DNA of 64,000 nt. Origin: Chryseotalea sanaruensis. Lineage in GTDB: Bacteria > Bacteroidota > Bacteroidia > Cytophagales > Cyclobacteriaceae. Below, in pieces: positions 24,912 to 34,199 of this stretch; the stretch's first letter is position 1; every line of letters starts with the position of its first letter. The position numbers were made by a program, and so were the translations under genes. Location of the stretch: positions 62,001 to 126,000 of the forward strand of contig NZ_BHXQ01000008.1 of assembly GCF_003990915.1 (NCBI RefSeq), in the 5' to 3' direction. The notes beneath the pieces were generated by a model. The model was not told the origin of the DNA, ran no database searches, and was given only the letters and a program-made list of their open reading frames with translations.

Positions 24912-27538
24912 TGGAAGATAAACTAGGCCCTCCCAGGTTAGCACAAAAGTTATTAAGGGCTTTTCTCCGGGAAGATATTGCCGAAGAAGTAGAAGGCGAT
25001 CTGGATGAAAAGTTTCATGCTGATCTGAAAAGTAAATCAAAGCACAAAGCCAAACTGAATTACTGGTATCAAACTATAAACTATTTACGCCCTTTTGCCA
25101 TCAAAAAAATTAACAGATACAAGGTTATGAATAACTACCTTTTCAGCAACTATTTTAAAATCAGTACACGAAATATTTTTAAACATAAAATGATTTCGTT
25201 TATCAACGTATTTAGCTTAGCCGTTGGCTTGGCTGCTTGTGTGGCCATTTATTTGTTTGTGTCTGACGAGCAAAGTTTTGATGCATTCCATTCGAAAAAA
25301 GAAAATATCTACCGTCTGGATGAAGTACAAAAATTCACAGGCACTAATGAACAAAAGGTAGCGCTATCTATGCCGGGTATGGGCCCTGCCATAAAGCGGG
25401 ATTTTCCTGAAGTTAAATCGTATGTACGCTTTTGGCTACACGGCAAACAACTAATTACCAAGGATGATACTAAACAGTTGATTGAAAATGTAATGGTGGC
25501 GGATAGCACCTTATTTGATGTTTTTGATTTCGTACTAATTCAGGGCGATATCAATACGTGTCTGGATCGACCACTTACTATCTTACTTACCGAATCAACT
25601 GCTCTGAAGTTTTTTAAAAATTCGAGTGATGCACTCAACAATACTGTTTCCTGGGATGGACGAGATTATCAAATTACCGGAATTTTAAAAGACATTCCTG
25701 AAAATTCTCATATTCAATTTGATGCGCTGCTCTCTATGGTGAGTTACACCAGTGGAGAGAATAATGTTAATAATTCATGGGGTGGAAATTGGATGACCAC
25801 TTACTTGTTGTTAGAACCCACAGCAGACATTAGTGCCATGGAAGAAAAATTTCCTTCCTTTCTTTCGCGTTATATAGACGACCCCGAGATCAACACAACT
25901 TACAAGTTATTTCTGCAATCGCTTAATGAGGTGCACCTGGCATCTAATGATATTGAACATGATTACATTAACTATAGAAAGTTTAATGGATCTTATCTGA
26001 CTATCTTTTATATAATCGCTGCCTTTATATTACTGATAGCAGCTGTTAATTTTATGAACCTCACCACCGCACGTGCTTCTCATCGCTGGAAAGAAATTGG
26101 TGTGCGTAAGTCAGTGGGTGCCAGAAATTTTCAGTTGTTTGGTCAGTTTATTTTTGAGTCGGTTATGCTTTCTGCTTTCGCATTGGTGGTTGCCTTGTTA
26201 TTAGATGCACTTTTCATTCCAATGCTTAATGATTTGATCGGAAGAAAACTAAGCATACTCCCATTATTTCAAAATGGTTGGCAATTGTCAGTAGTACTTG
26301 CGGGCACACTTTCGTTAGGCATTCTTACAGGCATCTACCCTTCCTTTTATATGACTTCGTTTGATTTATCGCGTGTTTTAAAAGGTGGCAACAAGGGCGA
26401 AGGAAAGTCGGTATTGCGCAGTACGCTGGTGGTGGTTCAATTTGGATTGGCCATCGCTATGATGGTGAGTACTTTAATTGTTATTCAGCAATTATCGTTT
26501 ATGAAAGAATCTGACATTGGTTTTGATAAAGACCAGATGTTGTTGGTGAACATGAATCGTGAAGCCAACGAAAAATTTGAGACAATCAAAAATGAATTGC
26601 AAAAGCAATCCATGATACTTGGTGTTACTGCCAGTGGCCAGCGCCTGGGTAACAATTTTCACCAGTGGGGTTTCAAGGTTATTGCCGACACAGGTGTGCT
26701 ATCCATTACTCCATCTAATGTAAATGTAGATTATGATTACCTAAAAGTGTATGGCATAGAAGTAAAAGAAGGTCGTGGCTTTTCAAAAGATAACCTAACC
26801 GATAATGGATATGCATTTGTGATTAATGAATCGTTTGCGAATGAACTTAGACTAAAAGAAACAGTTGGCACTAAAGCAGGCCACGGTTGGTATGATAACG
26901 ACTCGCTGGGAACCATCATAGGTGTGGTGAAAGATTTTAATTTCAACTCCCTTCATTATAAAGTGAACACACTGGCGCTGGTGGTACATCCTGGGTGGGG
27001 TTATAGCGAGCTTTCAGTAAAAATAGAAAAGGGTCGTACGGAAGAAGGTATAGCCGCAGTTAAAAAGGTATGGGACGAACAAGTACCCTCTTACCCTTTC
27101 GATTACACTTTTTTAGATGCACACTTTGAAGAAGTATATCGCTCTGACAAACAAATGAGTGCTGTGGTGGCGATAATGGCAGGTCTATCCATTCTAATTT
27201 CTTGCATTGGCTTGTTTGGTCTGGCAGCCATTACCATTGAAAAGAAAACAAAGGAGATTGGTGTACGAAAGGTTTTAGGTGCTACTGAAAGCCAGATCAC
27301 TGTTTTGTTGTCACGCAACTTTGCTATGCTCATTGCCATTGCATTTATAATTGTAAGTCCGATAACCTACATAGCGCTGCATGGTTGGCTGGAAAGTTTT
27401 GCTTACCGCATAAATATTAATCTGCTGGTTTTTGTTTTGGGTGGTGTACTGGCATTAGCTATCGGACTACTCACTATCAGTTACCATACGCTGAGGTCAG
27501 CACGGGCAAATCCTGTTAAGGCACTGCGGTATGAGTAA
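24911..27538 (+). CDS. ABC transporter permease, FtsX/MacB-type with prefix domain
   Basis: 875 residues from ATG 24911; an upstream in-frame ATG at 24860 lies inside padR and is unlikely. Residues 1-70 are a charged prefix (PPRLAQKLLRAFLREDIAEE) common to Cytophagales orphan permeases. Two MacB-core plus FtsX halves follow, each with a TM helix, a periplasmic domain and three TM helices ending in RKSVGA- or RKVLGA-type loops (EIGVRKSVGAR near 400, EIGVRKVLGAT near 785). No ATPase is in the operon, so it must borrow one. Confidence 0.9.
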   Translation: MEDKLGPPRLAQKLLRAFLREDIAEEVEGDLDEKFHADLKSKSKHKAKLNYWYQTINYLRPFAIKKINRYKVMNNYLFSNYFKISTRNIFKHKMISFINVFSLAVGLAACVAIYLFVSDEQSFDAFHSKKENIYRLDEVQKFTGTNEQKVALSMPGMGPAIKRDFPEVKSYVRFWLHGKQLITKDDTKQLIENVMVADSTLFDVFDFVLIQGDINTCLDRPLTILLTESTALKFFKNSSDALNNTVSWDGRDYQITGILKDIPENSHIQFDALLSMVSYTSGENNVNNSWGGNWMTTYLLLEPTADISAMEEKFPSFLSRYIDDPEINTTYKLFLQSLNEVHLASNDIEHDYINYRKFNGSYLTIFYIIAAFILLIAAVNFMNLTTARASHRWKEIGVRKSVGARNFQLFGQFIFESVMLSAFALVVALLLDALFIPMLNDLIGRKLSILPLFQNGWQLSVVLAGTLSLGILTGIYPSFYMTSFDLSRVLKGGNKGEGKSVLRSTLVVVQFGLAIAMMVSTLIVIQQLSFMKESDIGFDKDQMLLVNMNREANEKFETIKNELQKQSMILGVTASGQRLGNNFHQWGFKVIADTGVLSITPSNVNVDYDYLKVYGIEVKEGRGFSKDNLTDNGYAFVINESFANELRLKETVGTKAGHGWYDNDSLGTIIGVVKDFNFNSLHYKVNTLALVVHPGWGYSELSVKIEKGRTEEGIAAVKKVWDEQVPSYPFDYTFLDAHFEEVYRSDKQMSAVVAIMAGLSILISCIGLFGLAAITIEKKTKEIGVRKVLGATESQITVLLSRNFAMLIAIAFIIVSPITYIALHGWLESFAYRININLLVFVLGGVLALAIGLLTISYHTLRSARANPVKALRYE

Positions 27539-27550
27539 GTGAAATTGTTT

Positions 27551-27750
27551 GTAGTGTCTGTCTAGTCCTGAAATAGGTTTACACGAAACGTAAACTTAAA
27601 ACAGGACAAAATGGAACACAAAATCGAAGTCAGGCAACAGTATGATGAATCATTCAAGCAAATAGGTATGCTTACTGCAATGATATGTTGTTGTGACATT
27701 CAATTGATGCCCTGGCCACAAGATTTATACCATTGATTTGGTCACAGACA
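27551..27750 (+). mobile_element. Insertion-sequence remnant
   Basis: tgtctgt near 27554 and acagaca at 27744-27750 are inverted. Between them an ATG at 27611 opens a 41-codon frame (to 27736) whose start, MEHKIEVRQQYDESFKQ, resembles the N-terminus of IS3-type transposase A subunits, then runs into unrelated codons. The right end overlaps the last codons of the MocR gene. Confidence 0.4.
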
Positions 27751-29208
27751 TGTTTTTAAAATCCTCACTGCTTTTTCCTGCTCGTTAAAATTCAAAGAAG
27801 CGAAGCCAAGTCTTACCGAATTGTACTTTACTTTATCCGTATCATAGTCTTTTCCATTTCTAATGATGAGTCCATTTTTCAACGCGCGCTGAGCAACAAT
27901 GGATAAGTCGGCCTTGTGGAATTTTGTCCAAACCGACATTCCTCCTGCGGGGATGTCAAAAGATAAATGCTTACCCAATTCTGTTTGTAATAGTTTACAC
28001 AAATGATCTCTGCGTTCTCTATACAGATTTACCGATTTTTTAATATGCCTTGCCATCGTTCCGTCTTTGTATAATTCAGCAATGGCATTTTCCATCAGAC
28101 TGTCTCCTTGTGTGTCGATTGATTTTCGAAGATGAGTGGCCGAACGAATAAACGATGCAGGAGCAACGATAAAGCCAAACCGAATAGCCGGTGCCAGGGT
28201 TTTGGTAAACGTTCCGATGTAAATTACATGACCATTCCGATCGAGACTTGCCATTGGCATAATGGGCTTACTGGAATAATGAAAGTCATAATCATAGTCG
28301 TCTTCAATAATTGCAAACTTATACTTTGCCGCTAACGCAAGCAGTCGTATTCTTCTTTCGGATGATAAGGTTACAGTAGTAGGATTGTGATGATGTGGAA
28401 TTACATACACCATTTTTATTTTCTGCCGTTGGCAGATTTCTTCCAGCGTGTCAATATTGATTCCTTTATCATCTACAGGTAAGTGGATTACTTTAGCACC
28501 GAGTTGCCGAAAAGTAAGATTAGCTGCAGCATAACCAGGACTGCCTGCAATTACGACATCACCGGGTTTTAAGATTATAGATGCAGCAAGGTACAATCCC
28601 ATTTGCGCCCCTCTGGTGATAAGTATATTTTCAGAGGAGCTTGGCAAACCTCTGGTCTCATTTAAAAATGCAGACAAAGTTTCCCTCAACATGATGGTTC
28701 CTTGTGCACCGCCATACATCAGGTATTTTTTTTGAAAAGCCAGTTTTGAAAGCCGTCTCATGGTTTTAATCAGCTGTTCAGTTGGGGCAATGCGAACGTC
28801 CGGGAACCCATCGTTAAATATCAGTTTATCGGTTGGGGGAAAATCCGAGAGTTCAATTGGTATAATTCTCTTTTCATCATATTGGAAGCCGGTTTTGTCA
28901 GCTATTGTGAAAACCCTTGTTTCTTCGGTTATCTTCCCGGGTGTTAAAAGAGGAAGTATCTTTTTGATAAAAGTACCTTTCCTCGGAAGTGTTTCGATCC
29001 AGCCTTGTGCATCCAATTCATTCAAGGCGGCTACCACCGTCATCCGATTGACTTGTAGCAGTGTGGCAATCTTTCTTGATCCTGGCAATTTCAACCCTTT
29101 CTTAAATCTTCCCTGCCGAATATGTTGAATAAAGCCATTGCTTATTTGAATATAAACCGGTGTATCGGATTGGGCATCGATTATTATTAATTGCTTTATA
29201 AGATTCAT
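27742..29208 (-). CDS. MocR/PdxR-type regulator (GntR winged helix plus aminotransferase fold)
   Basis: 488 residues. Residues about 15-85 are a GntR winged helix (IATLLQVNRMTVVAALNELD). From about 120 it is a fold-type I PLP domain: ITRGAQMGLYLAA, the aspartate in IIEDDYDYDFHY, and the Schiff-base lysine in GTFTKTLAPAIRFGF. Such proteins sense PLP or amino acids and control the divergent gene, here an EamA transporter. The last residues lie within a possible IS end, so the C-terminus may have been altered. Confidence 0.9.
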   Translation of the reverse strand: MNLIKQLIIIDAQSDTPVYIQISNGFIQHIRQGRFKKGLKLPGSRKIATLLQVNRMTVVAALNELDAQGWIETLPRKGTFIKKILPLLTPGKITEETRVFTIADKTGFQYDEKRIIPIELSDFPPTDKLIFNDGFPDVRIAPTEQLIKTMRRLSKLAFQKKYLMYGGAQGTIMLRETLSAFLNETRGLPSSSENILITRGAQMGLYLAASIILKPGDVVIAGSPGYAAANLTFRQLGAKVIHLPVDDKGINIDTLEEICQRQKIKMVYVIPHHHNPTTVTLSSERRIRLLALAAKYKFAIIEDDYDYDFHYSSKPIMPMASLDRNGHVIYIGTFTKTLAPAIRFGFIVAPASFIRSATHLRKSIDTQGDSLMENAIAELYKDGTMARHIKKSVNLYRERRDHLCKLLQTELGKHLSFDIPAGGMSVWTKFHKADLSIVAQRALKNGLIIRNGKDYDTDKVKYNSVRLGFASLNFNEQEKAVRILKTCL

Positions 29209-29304
29209 ATCTGGATTAGCTGATATTTAAAATCTGGATTATTTACATCATCCAACAAATATGGACTTTTAGGTCGTGAAAGTAAAACACAATCTGTTTA
29301 TAAA

Positions 29305-29396
29305 TCAATGTCGGTTAGTTAAGCTTCCCTATTCATCCTCTCCCCAGAGAGGATTGGAAGTGAGGCCATAAAAAAGACTTAACTAAACGACATTGT
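29305..29396 (+). mobile_element. MITE-like element (copy 2) in the MocR/EamA promoter region
   Basis: Terminal inverted repeats tcaatgtcggttagttaa and ttaactaaacgacattgt and inner palindrome atcctctcccc/agaggat. Flanked by gtttataaa and gtttttgaa, an imperfect 9-bp target duplication (7 of 9). It ends 30 bp before the EamA start codon. Confidence 0.75.
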
Positions 29397-29426
29397 GTTT
29401 TTGAATAGAAATAGCATGATTAAGAA

Positions 29427-30335
29427 ATGAATCGACAGAAACAAAAAACCATTCTTGCCTTTGCAGCCATCTACCTGATTTGGGGGTCCACATTTTTTGG
29501 CGTTTCCATCGCGCTTAAATCTTTCCCACCATTCCTGTTGTCGGCATTGCGATTTCTGATTGGCGGATTACTCTTAACAGGCTATTGTTATTTTAGAAAA
29601 CAACCCATGCCATCGGTAAAGGAGATCCTGAGTTTTTCATTTTGGGGCATTATAATTTTTGGAGGCGGTATTATTGCCGTTGTCTGGGCTCAGCAATATT
29701 TACCCTCTTCACTGGCGTCCTTAATCATTACTACTCCGTTTTGGTTTATCGTTTTGGATAAATCACACTGGCACATCAATTTTAAAAATTACTGGACAAT
29801 GACCGGACTTATTGCAGGGCTTGCCGGTGTACTTCTTCTCATGTCTCAAAAGTCATCCAACCAATTTCAGGGTGTTGATTTTACACAAACCAAAGCTATA
29901 CTCGTGATGGTTGCGGGCAGTATGCTTTGGGTTATCGGGTCACTTCGTTTAAGGGGCAACCAGAGTAGCATTTCTGTTTATGCAAAAACTTCCATACACC
30001 TGTTGGCAGCTGGTGTTTTTGCCATTGTGGTATCCTTGCTTTCAAATGAATCAACCAGTTTTAATTGGCAGGCCATCCGTATCGATTCACTGTTCGCCTT
30101 GTTGTTTCTTGCTATACTCAGCACTACCTTAACATTCATCGCGTTTGTTTGGCTGATCCAAACGAAACCCGTAGCCATGGTTAGTACCTATTCTTACATA
30201 AATCCGATGGTGGCTGTATTGCTAGGCGTATTGGTTGGGGGTGAATCTATCAATACCATACAAGTTGCTGCCATGTTCATCATCCTGTCGGGTGTGTTCC
30301 TTGTTAATATTCCCAAGTATAAACTCAAAATTTGA
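29427..30335 (+). CDS. EamA-type DMT transporter
   Basis: 302 residues, ten hydrophobic helices in two EamA halves; start FAAIYLIWGSTFFGVSIALK is typical and the second half opens near residue 155. Inner-membrane exporter of small metabolites or amino acids. Divergent from a MocR regulator, an arrangement seen for MocR-controlled transporters. The MITE in the gap may supply or disturb promoter sequence. Confidence 0.9.
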   Translation: MNRQKQKTILAFAAIYLIWGSTFFGVSIALKSFPPFLLSALRFLIGGLLLTGYCYFRKQPMPSVKEILSFSFWGIIIFGGGIIAVVWAQQYLPSSLASLIITTPFWFIVLDKSHWHINFKNYWTMTGLIAGLAGVLLLMSQKSSNQFQGVDFTQTKAILVMVAGSMLWVIGSLRLRGNQSSISVYAKTSIHLLAAGVFAIVVSLLSNESTSFNWQAIRIDSLFALLFLAILSTTLTFIAFVWLIQTKPVAMVSTYSYINPMVAVLLGVLVGGESINTIQVAAMFIILSGVFLVNIPKYKLKI

Positions 30336-30401
30336 AAATAGCGTTTATTGTGTAACATACGGTAGCATGTTGAACAGTTGAGTTTGGATATAAACAGATT
30401 A

Positions 30402-30545
30402 TTATTTCTTTTTTGGTTTTGCTTCGGGCAACTCTTTTAATGAGATGCGAACCAATCTACTAAGCCATTCGCTGTTCTCAATTTTATCTTCAATCAGAAA
30501 ACTTGGTTTTGCTCCGGGATAAGGTGGAGATTCTATTACTTCACC
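30402..30545 (-). pseudogene. C-terminal fragment of a lost gene
   Basis: An open frame of about 47 codons ends in a proper stop (ELPEAKPKKK then TAA) but has no start: upstream it breaks at a REP element at 30546. Codon use is coding-like (PPYPGAKPSFLIEDK). It is best read as the tail of a gene whose 5' part was replaced by the repeat. Family not recognised. Confidence 0.5.
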
Positions 30546-30548
30546 ACG

Positions 30549-30650
30549 CTGTTCGACATGTAAGCGCAGTGCATGCCGAACTTCAAATAAAATGGATTTT
30601 TAATCCATCTTTAAGATTTAACTAATTTTAACAAGCGCTACCTCCCTCTT
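30549..30650 (+). repeat. REP element, 3'-flank type with RAYT C-terminal remnant
   Basis: Main stem gttcgacatg/catgccgaac, second stem tggatt/aatcca, then on the minus strand codons reading LLKLVKS-stop, matching the RAYT C-terminus (LLELADS-stop). The second stem has changed on both sides relative to other copies yet still pairs. Confidence 0.7.
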
Positions 30651-30680
30651 CATCTCTCGACACACTTCATGTTGCCAAAC

Positions 30681-30731
30681 TTGTTGGTGAGCCTACGCGC
30701 TGATGCTGGCGCACAACACCAACAAGGGCTG
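30681..30731. repeat. Repeat D copy
   Basis: ttgttggtgagcctacgcgc then gcgcacaacaccaacaaggg. Marks the boundary where the decayed lipoprotein gene is cut. Confidence 0.65.
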
Positions 30732-31147
30732 AGTGTTGACATTGCTGTTGCTAAAAATTCCAGCAAACAGATTCTGTAAATCGGCAGGGTAATCTCTGGT
30801 AGATGTCCCATAAATATTTCCGTTCCCATCCATATCAGCCACAGCATCTAAATGTGATGGTGTGTTCTGATTTGTTCTGGCAAGTTCTCCGACAAAATTA
30901 AAAGTGGAGTCGTTTACTCTTGTAGCATAATATAGCCGGGTAGTTATTTAATCATTCAAATTATTAAAGAACAGGCAGTTTCCATCAGCAGATAAAAATG
31001 GCTCCATGGCATCAAATAATAAACCGTTAATGGTTACAAATTTTCAGCATCAAATGATGAATATCGAAGAGTAATGTCATCGTCTTTTGATGAGCAAGGC
31101 AAGATCAATAATGATACAACGAATATTGAATAGATATTTATTCTCAT
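30725..31147 (-). pseudogene. Decayed lipoprotein gene, PD40/TolB-like propeller fragment
   Basis: ATG at 31147 opens a lipoprotein signal (MRINIYSIFVVSLLILPCSS) that stops at a TAA after 37 codons. Another frame continues with EPFLSADGNCLFFNN, a typical PD40/TolB blade, is broken again by a stop near 30950, then runs with DAVADMDGNGNIYGTS to about 30730, where repeat D begins. At least one frameshift and one nonsense codon plus a truncated end. Confidence 0.65.
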
Positions 31148-31495
31148 TAACATTATTTAAATCGTTGCCAATTACCGAGCATTCGGATCTAAGCGCATAT
31201 TATTTCCATTCAAGACACACATATTTTTATAATTTTTTGATAGCCCAGCACTAATATGTCGCACAACGCATGTTCGCGCTTTTTTATTTTAATGATCAAA
31301 ATCATTCGTTCAGTTGAGGTTAAAATATACTGCCCGATAAACTATCTGTCTTAACGTTGTACCTGATGACTGAAAAATGGAAGTGTTGTACGTACATGAC
31401 AAGAATCATATTTCTATGTGACCCCGGTTACAGATTAATAGCTGTGAAAGATCGATTTTTAGTCTTTCAAAGAAGGGGCTTAAAAACAATCAATT
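31148..31495. other. Upstream region of the DUF6799 operon
   Basis: No gene supported. An open plus-strand frame from 31357 overlaps the next gene in another frame and is not convincing. An inverted repeat of aatgatcaaaatcatt (31291-31306) may be an operator. Confidence 0.4.
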
Positions 31496-32356
31496 ATGAA
31501 AAGGATAATTCAATTTTCAGTGGCCTTTATGCTGGCTACCGTTTTGATTCCGGTTCAAGGCCAGGATCAAATTCGTCTTCAGGAACATCTTATGTTAAAA
31601 GATGGTAAAATGTATCAGGTAAGAGATCAGGAACAAATTCAATTGAACCAACAGCTCAAATTACAAAATGGAGGTTTGGTCAATCCCGATGGAAGCTATC
31701 AACTCCAAAATCAAAAACAGCTTAGACTAAAGAACGGTGAATGTCTGGATATGGATGGTAACCGGTACGCAAATCAACAGGAATTCCGTCAGCAGATGCA
31801 ATACAGAGAGCAAGCGATGGCACAAGAGCATCTGATGTTACAGAATGGCCAAATGTACCGCATTCATAATCAACAGAAAACGCAACTGCAACAACAACTC
31901 ACGCTTCAAGACGGAGCAATTGTAAATCCAAATGGAAGTGTGCAAACAAAGGATCGCAAACAACTGCAGCTAAAAAATGGAGAATGCCTGGATATGAATG
32001 GGAACCGCTATGCTTCTCAGCAGGAGTTTGGTCAGCGAATGGCTCAGGCAATGGCACAGGAGCATCTGATGTTTCAAAATGGTCAGGTGTATCGTATTCA
32101 GAATCAGCAGAAAATTAAGCTGGAGCAACAGCTATCACTTCAAAACGGAACTACTGTTAATCCTAACGGAGGTGTGCAAACTAAAGACCGGAAACAACTT
32201 CAGTTGAAGGATGGAGAATGCATGGACATGGCCGGAAACCGTTATGAAACTCAGGAGCGTTTCAGGGAAAAAATGGCACAACGGAACATGGAAAGGATGG
32301 ATAAGGAAAGAGGAAAGGAAAAAATGGATCCTAAAAAAGGGAAAAAGAATAACTAA
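31496..32356 (+). CDS. Secreted protein with three tandem DUF6799-like repeats
   Basis: 286 residues. Signal peptide 1-22 (LATVLIPVQGQ). Three repeats of about 80 residues follow, each with EHLM(L/F)xxGxMYxI, QQL(K/T/S)LQxG, NPxGS(or G), QLxLK(N/D)GEC(L/M)DM and GNRY. These are the motif steps of DUF6799, a Bacteroidota family usually with one or two copies and Met-rich rather than Gln-rich. The last 30 residues are Lys/Met-rich and disordered. Function unknown; the repeats could bind metal through Met, His and Cys. The next gene is 114 bp downstream. Confidence 0.75.
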   Translation: MKRIIQFSVAFMLATVLIPVQGQDQIRLQEHLMLKDGKMYQVRDQEQIQLNQQLKLQNGGLVNPDGSYQLQNQKQLRLKNGECLDMDGNRYANQQEFRQQMQYREQAMAQEHLMLQNGQMYRIHNQQKTQLQQQLTLQDGAIVNPNGSVQTKDRKQLQLKNGECLDMNGNRYASQQEFGQRMAQAMAQEHLMFQNGQVYRIQNQQKIKLEQQLSLQNGTTVNPNGGVQTKDRKQLQLKDGECMDMAGNRYETQERFREKMAQRNMERMDKERGKEKMDPKKGKKNN

Positions 32357-32470
32357 ATCATTTCCGCAAAGAAACTGTATCACAACTGAAAGATGAAAAC
32401 ATGTTGTGATACAGTTTACCTTGGCACAAGAAATTCAGATTAGCATTAATAAGGGCTTTGAACCCATGTT

Positions 32471-33355
32471 ATGAAGTTATTCAATTTTACATTCCTGTTT
32501 ATGTGGGTTCTGATTATTTCACAATCCACACAAATGGCATACTCTCAATTGTATGAGTCTCCAGTCTACGACTCAACAATTGACAAATCAGAATTACGCA
32601 TTGGTGTTCGTTATTCAAGCGATTATTATTATATGGGAAGGGCTGATTCAGCAGCGGCTCCTTATTTATCACCATCGATTGGATACTATCACAAATCCGG
32701 GCTTTCTATCCGGAGTTCGCTTTCTTACCTGACAGCCTCGGGTGAAGGAAGGATTGATCTATACACTTTATCAGGAGGATATGATTATTACGGGGAGAAA
32801 GTGGCTGCGGGATTTTCCGTTTCCGAATACTTCTTCAACGATCTTAGTTATGCTGTACAGGCTGAAATGAGCACATACTTCAACGCCTATACAGGTTATG
32901 ATTTTTCCGCATTTATGCTTTATGTAGATGCCAGTCTTGGCTTCAGCGAAGGAACCGATGTATTTCTGGGTGCTGAAATTAACCGTACTTTTTATGCTGT
33001 GAAAAATAAATTACGTATAACGCCTGCAGTTTATATTAATGCCGGAACACAAAAGTACTATAGTGAATACTACAATATGAGAAGCACGCAGACTGGTACT
33101 GGCAAAGGCAAAGGAGGTAAACAATCTGTTCCTATACAGGATGTGCAAATTTTAGAATCAGAAAAATTTCAGGTATTGGACTATGAGGCCGACTTACAAA
33201 TCAGTTATAAAATCCGAAATGTTCGTTTCTTCATTTCAACAACATGGACTTTCCCTGTAAACCCGGCTACAATTGTTACTGACACAGGCGCTAATGAGGA
33301 AGACCTGAAAAATGGTTTTTACTGGTCGTCCGGTGTGCGCTTAACACTTAAATAA
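32471..33355 (+). CDS. Predicted outer-membrane beta-barrel protein
   Basis: 294 residues, signal peptide ending MAYSQ. Aromatic-rich alternating strands (YTLSGGYDYYGEKVAAGFSV, WSSGVRLTLK at the C-terminus). One long loop (residues about 205-225) is Gly/Lys-rich. The peroxiredoxin gene starts 23 bp after it, so the two are probably co-transcribed. Confidence 0.7.
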   Translation: MKLFNFTFLFMWVLIISQSTQMAYSQLYESPVYDSTIDKSELRIGVRYSSDYYYMGRADSAAAPYLSPSIGYYHKSGLSIRSSLSYLTASGEGRIDLYTLSGGYDYYGEKVAAGFSVSEYFFNDLSYAVQAEMSTYFNAYTGYDFSAFMLYVDASLGFSEGTDVFLGAEINRTFYAVKNKLRITPAVYINAGTQKYYSEYYNMRSTQTGTGKGKGGKQSVPIQDVQILESEKFQVLDYEADLQISYKIRNVRFFISTTWTFPVNPATIVTDTGANEEDLKNGFYWSSGVRLTLK

Positions 33356-33378
33356 AATACAAACAATACATTAAAACT

Positions 33379-34071
33379 ATGGAAACAATTGAACAGATAG
33401 TGGCCATGCCACGAATAGGTGATCAGGCCCCTGAATTTAAAGCCATTACTACTCAAGGAGAAATTAACTTCCCCGCTGACTACAAGGGTAAGTGGGTGAT
33501 TCTTTTTAGTCACCCGGCAGACTTTACACCCGTATGCACCTCAGAGTTTATGACCTTTGCAAAAATGGAACAGGAATTTGCAGCTCATAATTGTCAGTTG
33601 GTTGGCTTATCTGTTGATGGACTATACAGTCATATTGCCTGGCTTCGAACAATCAAAGAGAAGATTGAATATAGGGGAATGAAAAATGTAGAGGTGAAGT
33701 TTCCATTGATTGAAGATATTACAATGAACGTGGCCAAAAAATATGGTATGATACAGCCTGGTGAGAGTTCCACAAAAGCAGTGAGGGCTGTGTTCTTTAT
33801 TGATCCCAAGGGAATAATAAGAGCAATAATATACTATCCGTTGTCGCTGGGTAGAAATTTTGATGAACTAATGAGAGCTTTAGTAGCCATGCAGACTGCT
33901 GACAAACACAGTATTGCTACTCCTGCTGACTGGCGCCCAGGCGATGATGTTATTGTACCCCCAGCTGGTTCATGTGGTGTTGCCAAAGAACGAATGGATA
34001 ATGTAGAAGCGGGTGTTAAATGCTACGACTGGTTTTTCTGTACAAAAGAATTACCCGTTGAGAATGTATAA
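33379..34071 (+). CDS. Peroxiredoxin (Prx6/archaeal-type)
   Basis: 230 residues, about the length of 1-Cys and archaeal peroxiredoxins. Peroxidatic Cys53 lies in HPADFTPVCTSEF with the Thr and the later Arg of the active site. The C-terminal extension carries further cysteines (GSCGVAKE and CYDWFFC), as in archaeal-type enzymes that use a resolving cysteine. It reduces hydroperoxides in the cytoplasm. Confidence 0.92.
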   Translation: METIEQIVAMPRIGDQAPEFKAITTQGEINFPADYKGKWVILFSHPADFTPVCTSEFMTFAKMEQEFAAHNCQLVGLSVDGLYSHIAWLRTIKEKIEYRGMKNVEVKFPLIEDITMNVAKKYGMIQPGESSTKAVRAVFFIDPKGIIRAIIYYPLSLGRNFDELMRALVAMQTADKHSIATPADWRPGDDVIVPPAGSCGVAKERMDNVEAGVKCYDWFFCTKELPVENV

Positions 34072-34099
34072 TAATAGCACTGCAGAAAAAGTAAAAACC

Positions 34100-34186
34100 T
34101 TGATGTTCGACATGAGTAGTGCATGTCGAACATCAAATAAAACGGATTTTTAATACGCCTTTAGGTCTTAACCAATTTTAATAAGG
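34100..34186 (+). repeat. REP element, 3'-flank type with RAYT C-terminal remnant
   Basis: Main stem gatgttcgacatg/catgtcgaacatc, degenerate second stem (acggattttt/aatacgcc), then minus-strand codons LLKLVKT-stop as in the RAYT C-terminus. Lies in the 3' flank of the peroxiredoxin gene. Confidence 0.7.
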
Positions 34187-34199
34187 TTATAGACTATCA

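Noticed and set aside
30650..30847. 65-codon minus frame
   Set aside because: Alternative frame through repeat D and the decayed lipoprotein gene; the correct frame shows PD40-like codons.
31357..31608. 83-codon plus frame before the DUF6799 gene
   Set aside because: Overlaps the signal peptide of the DUF6799 gene in another frame.
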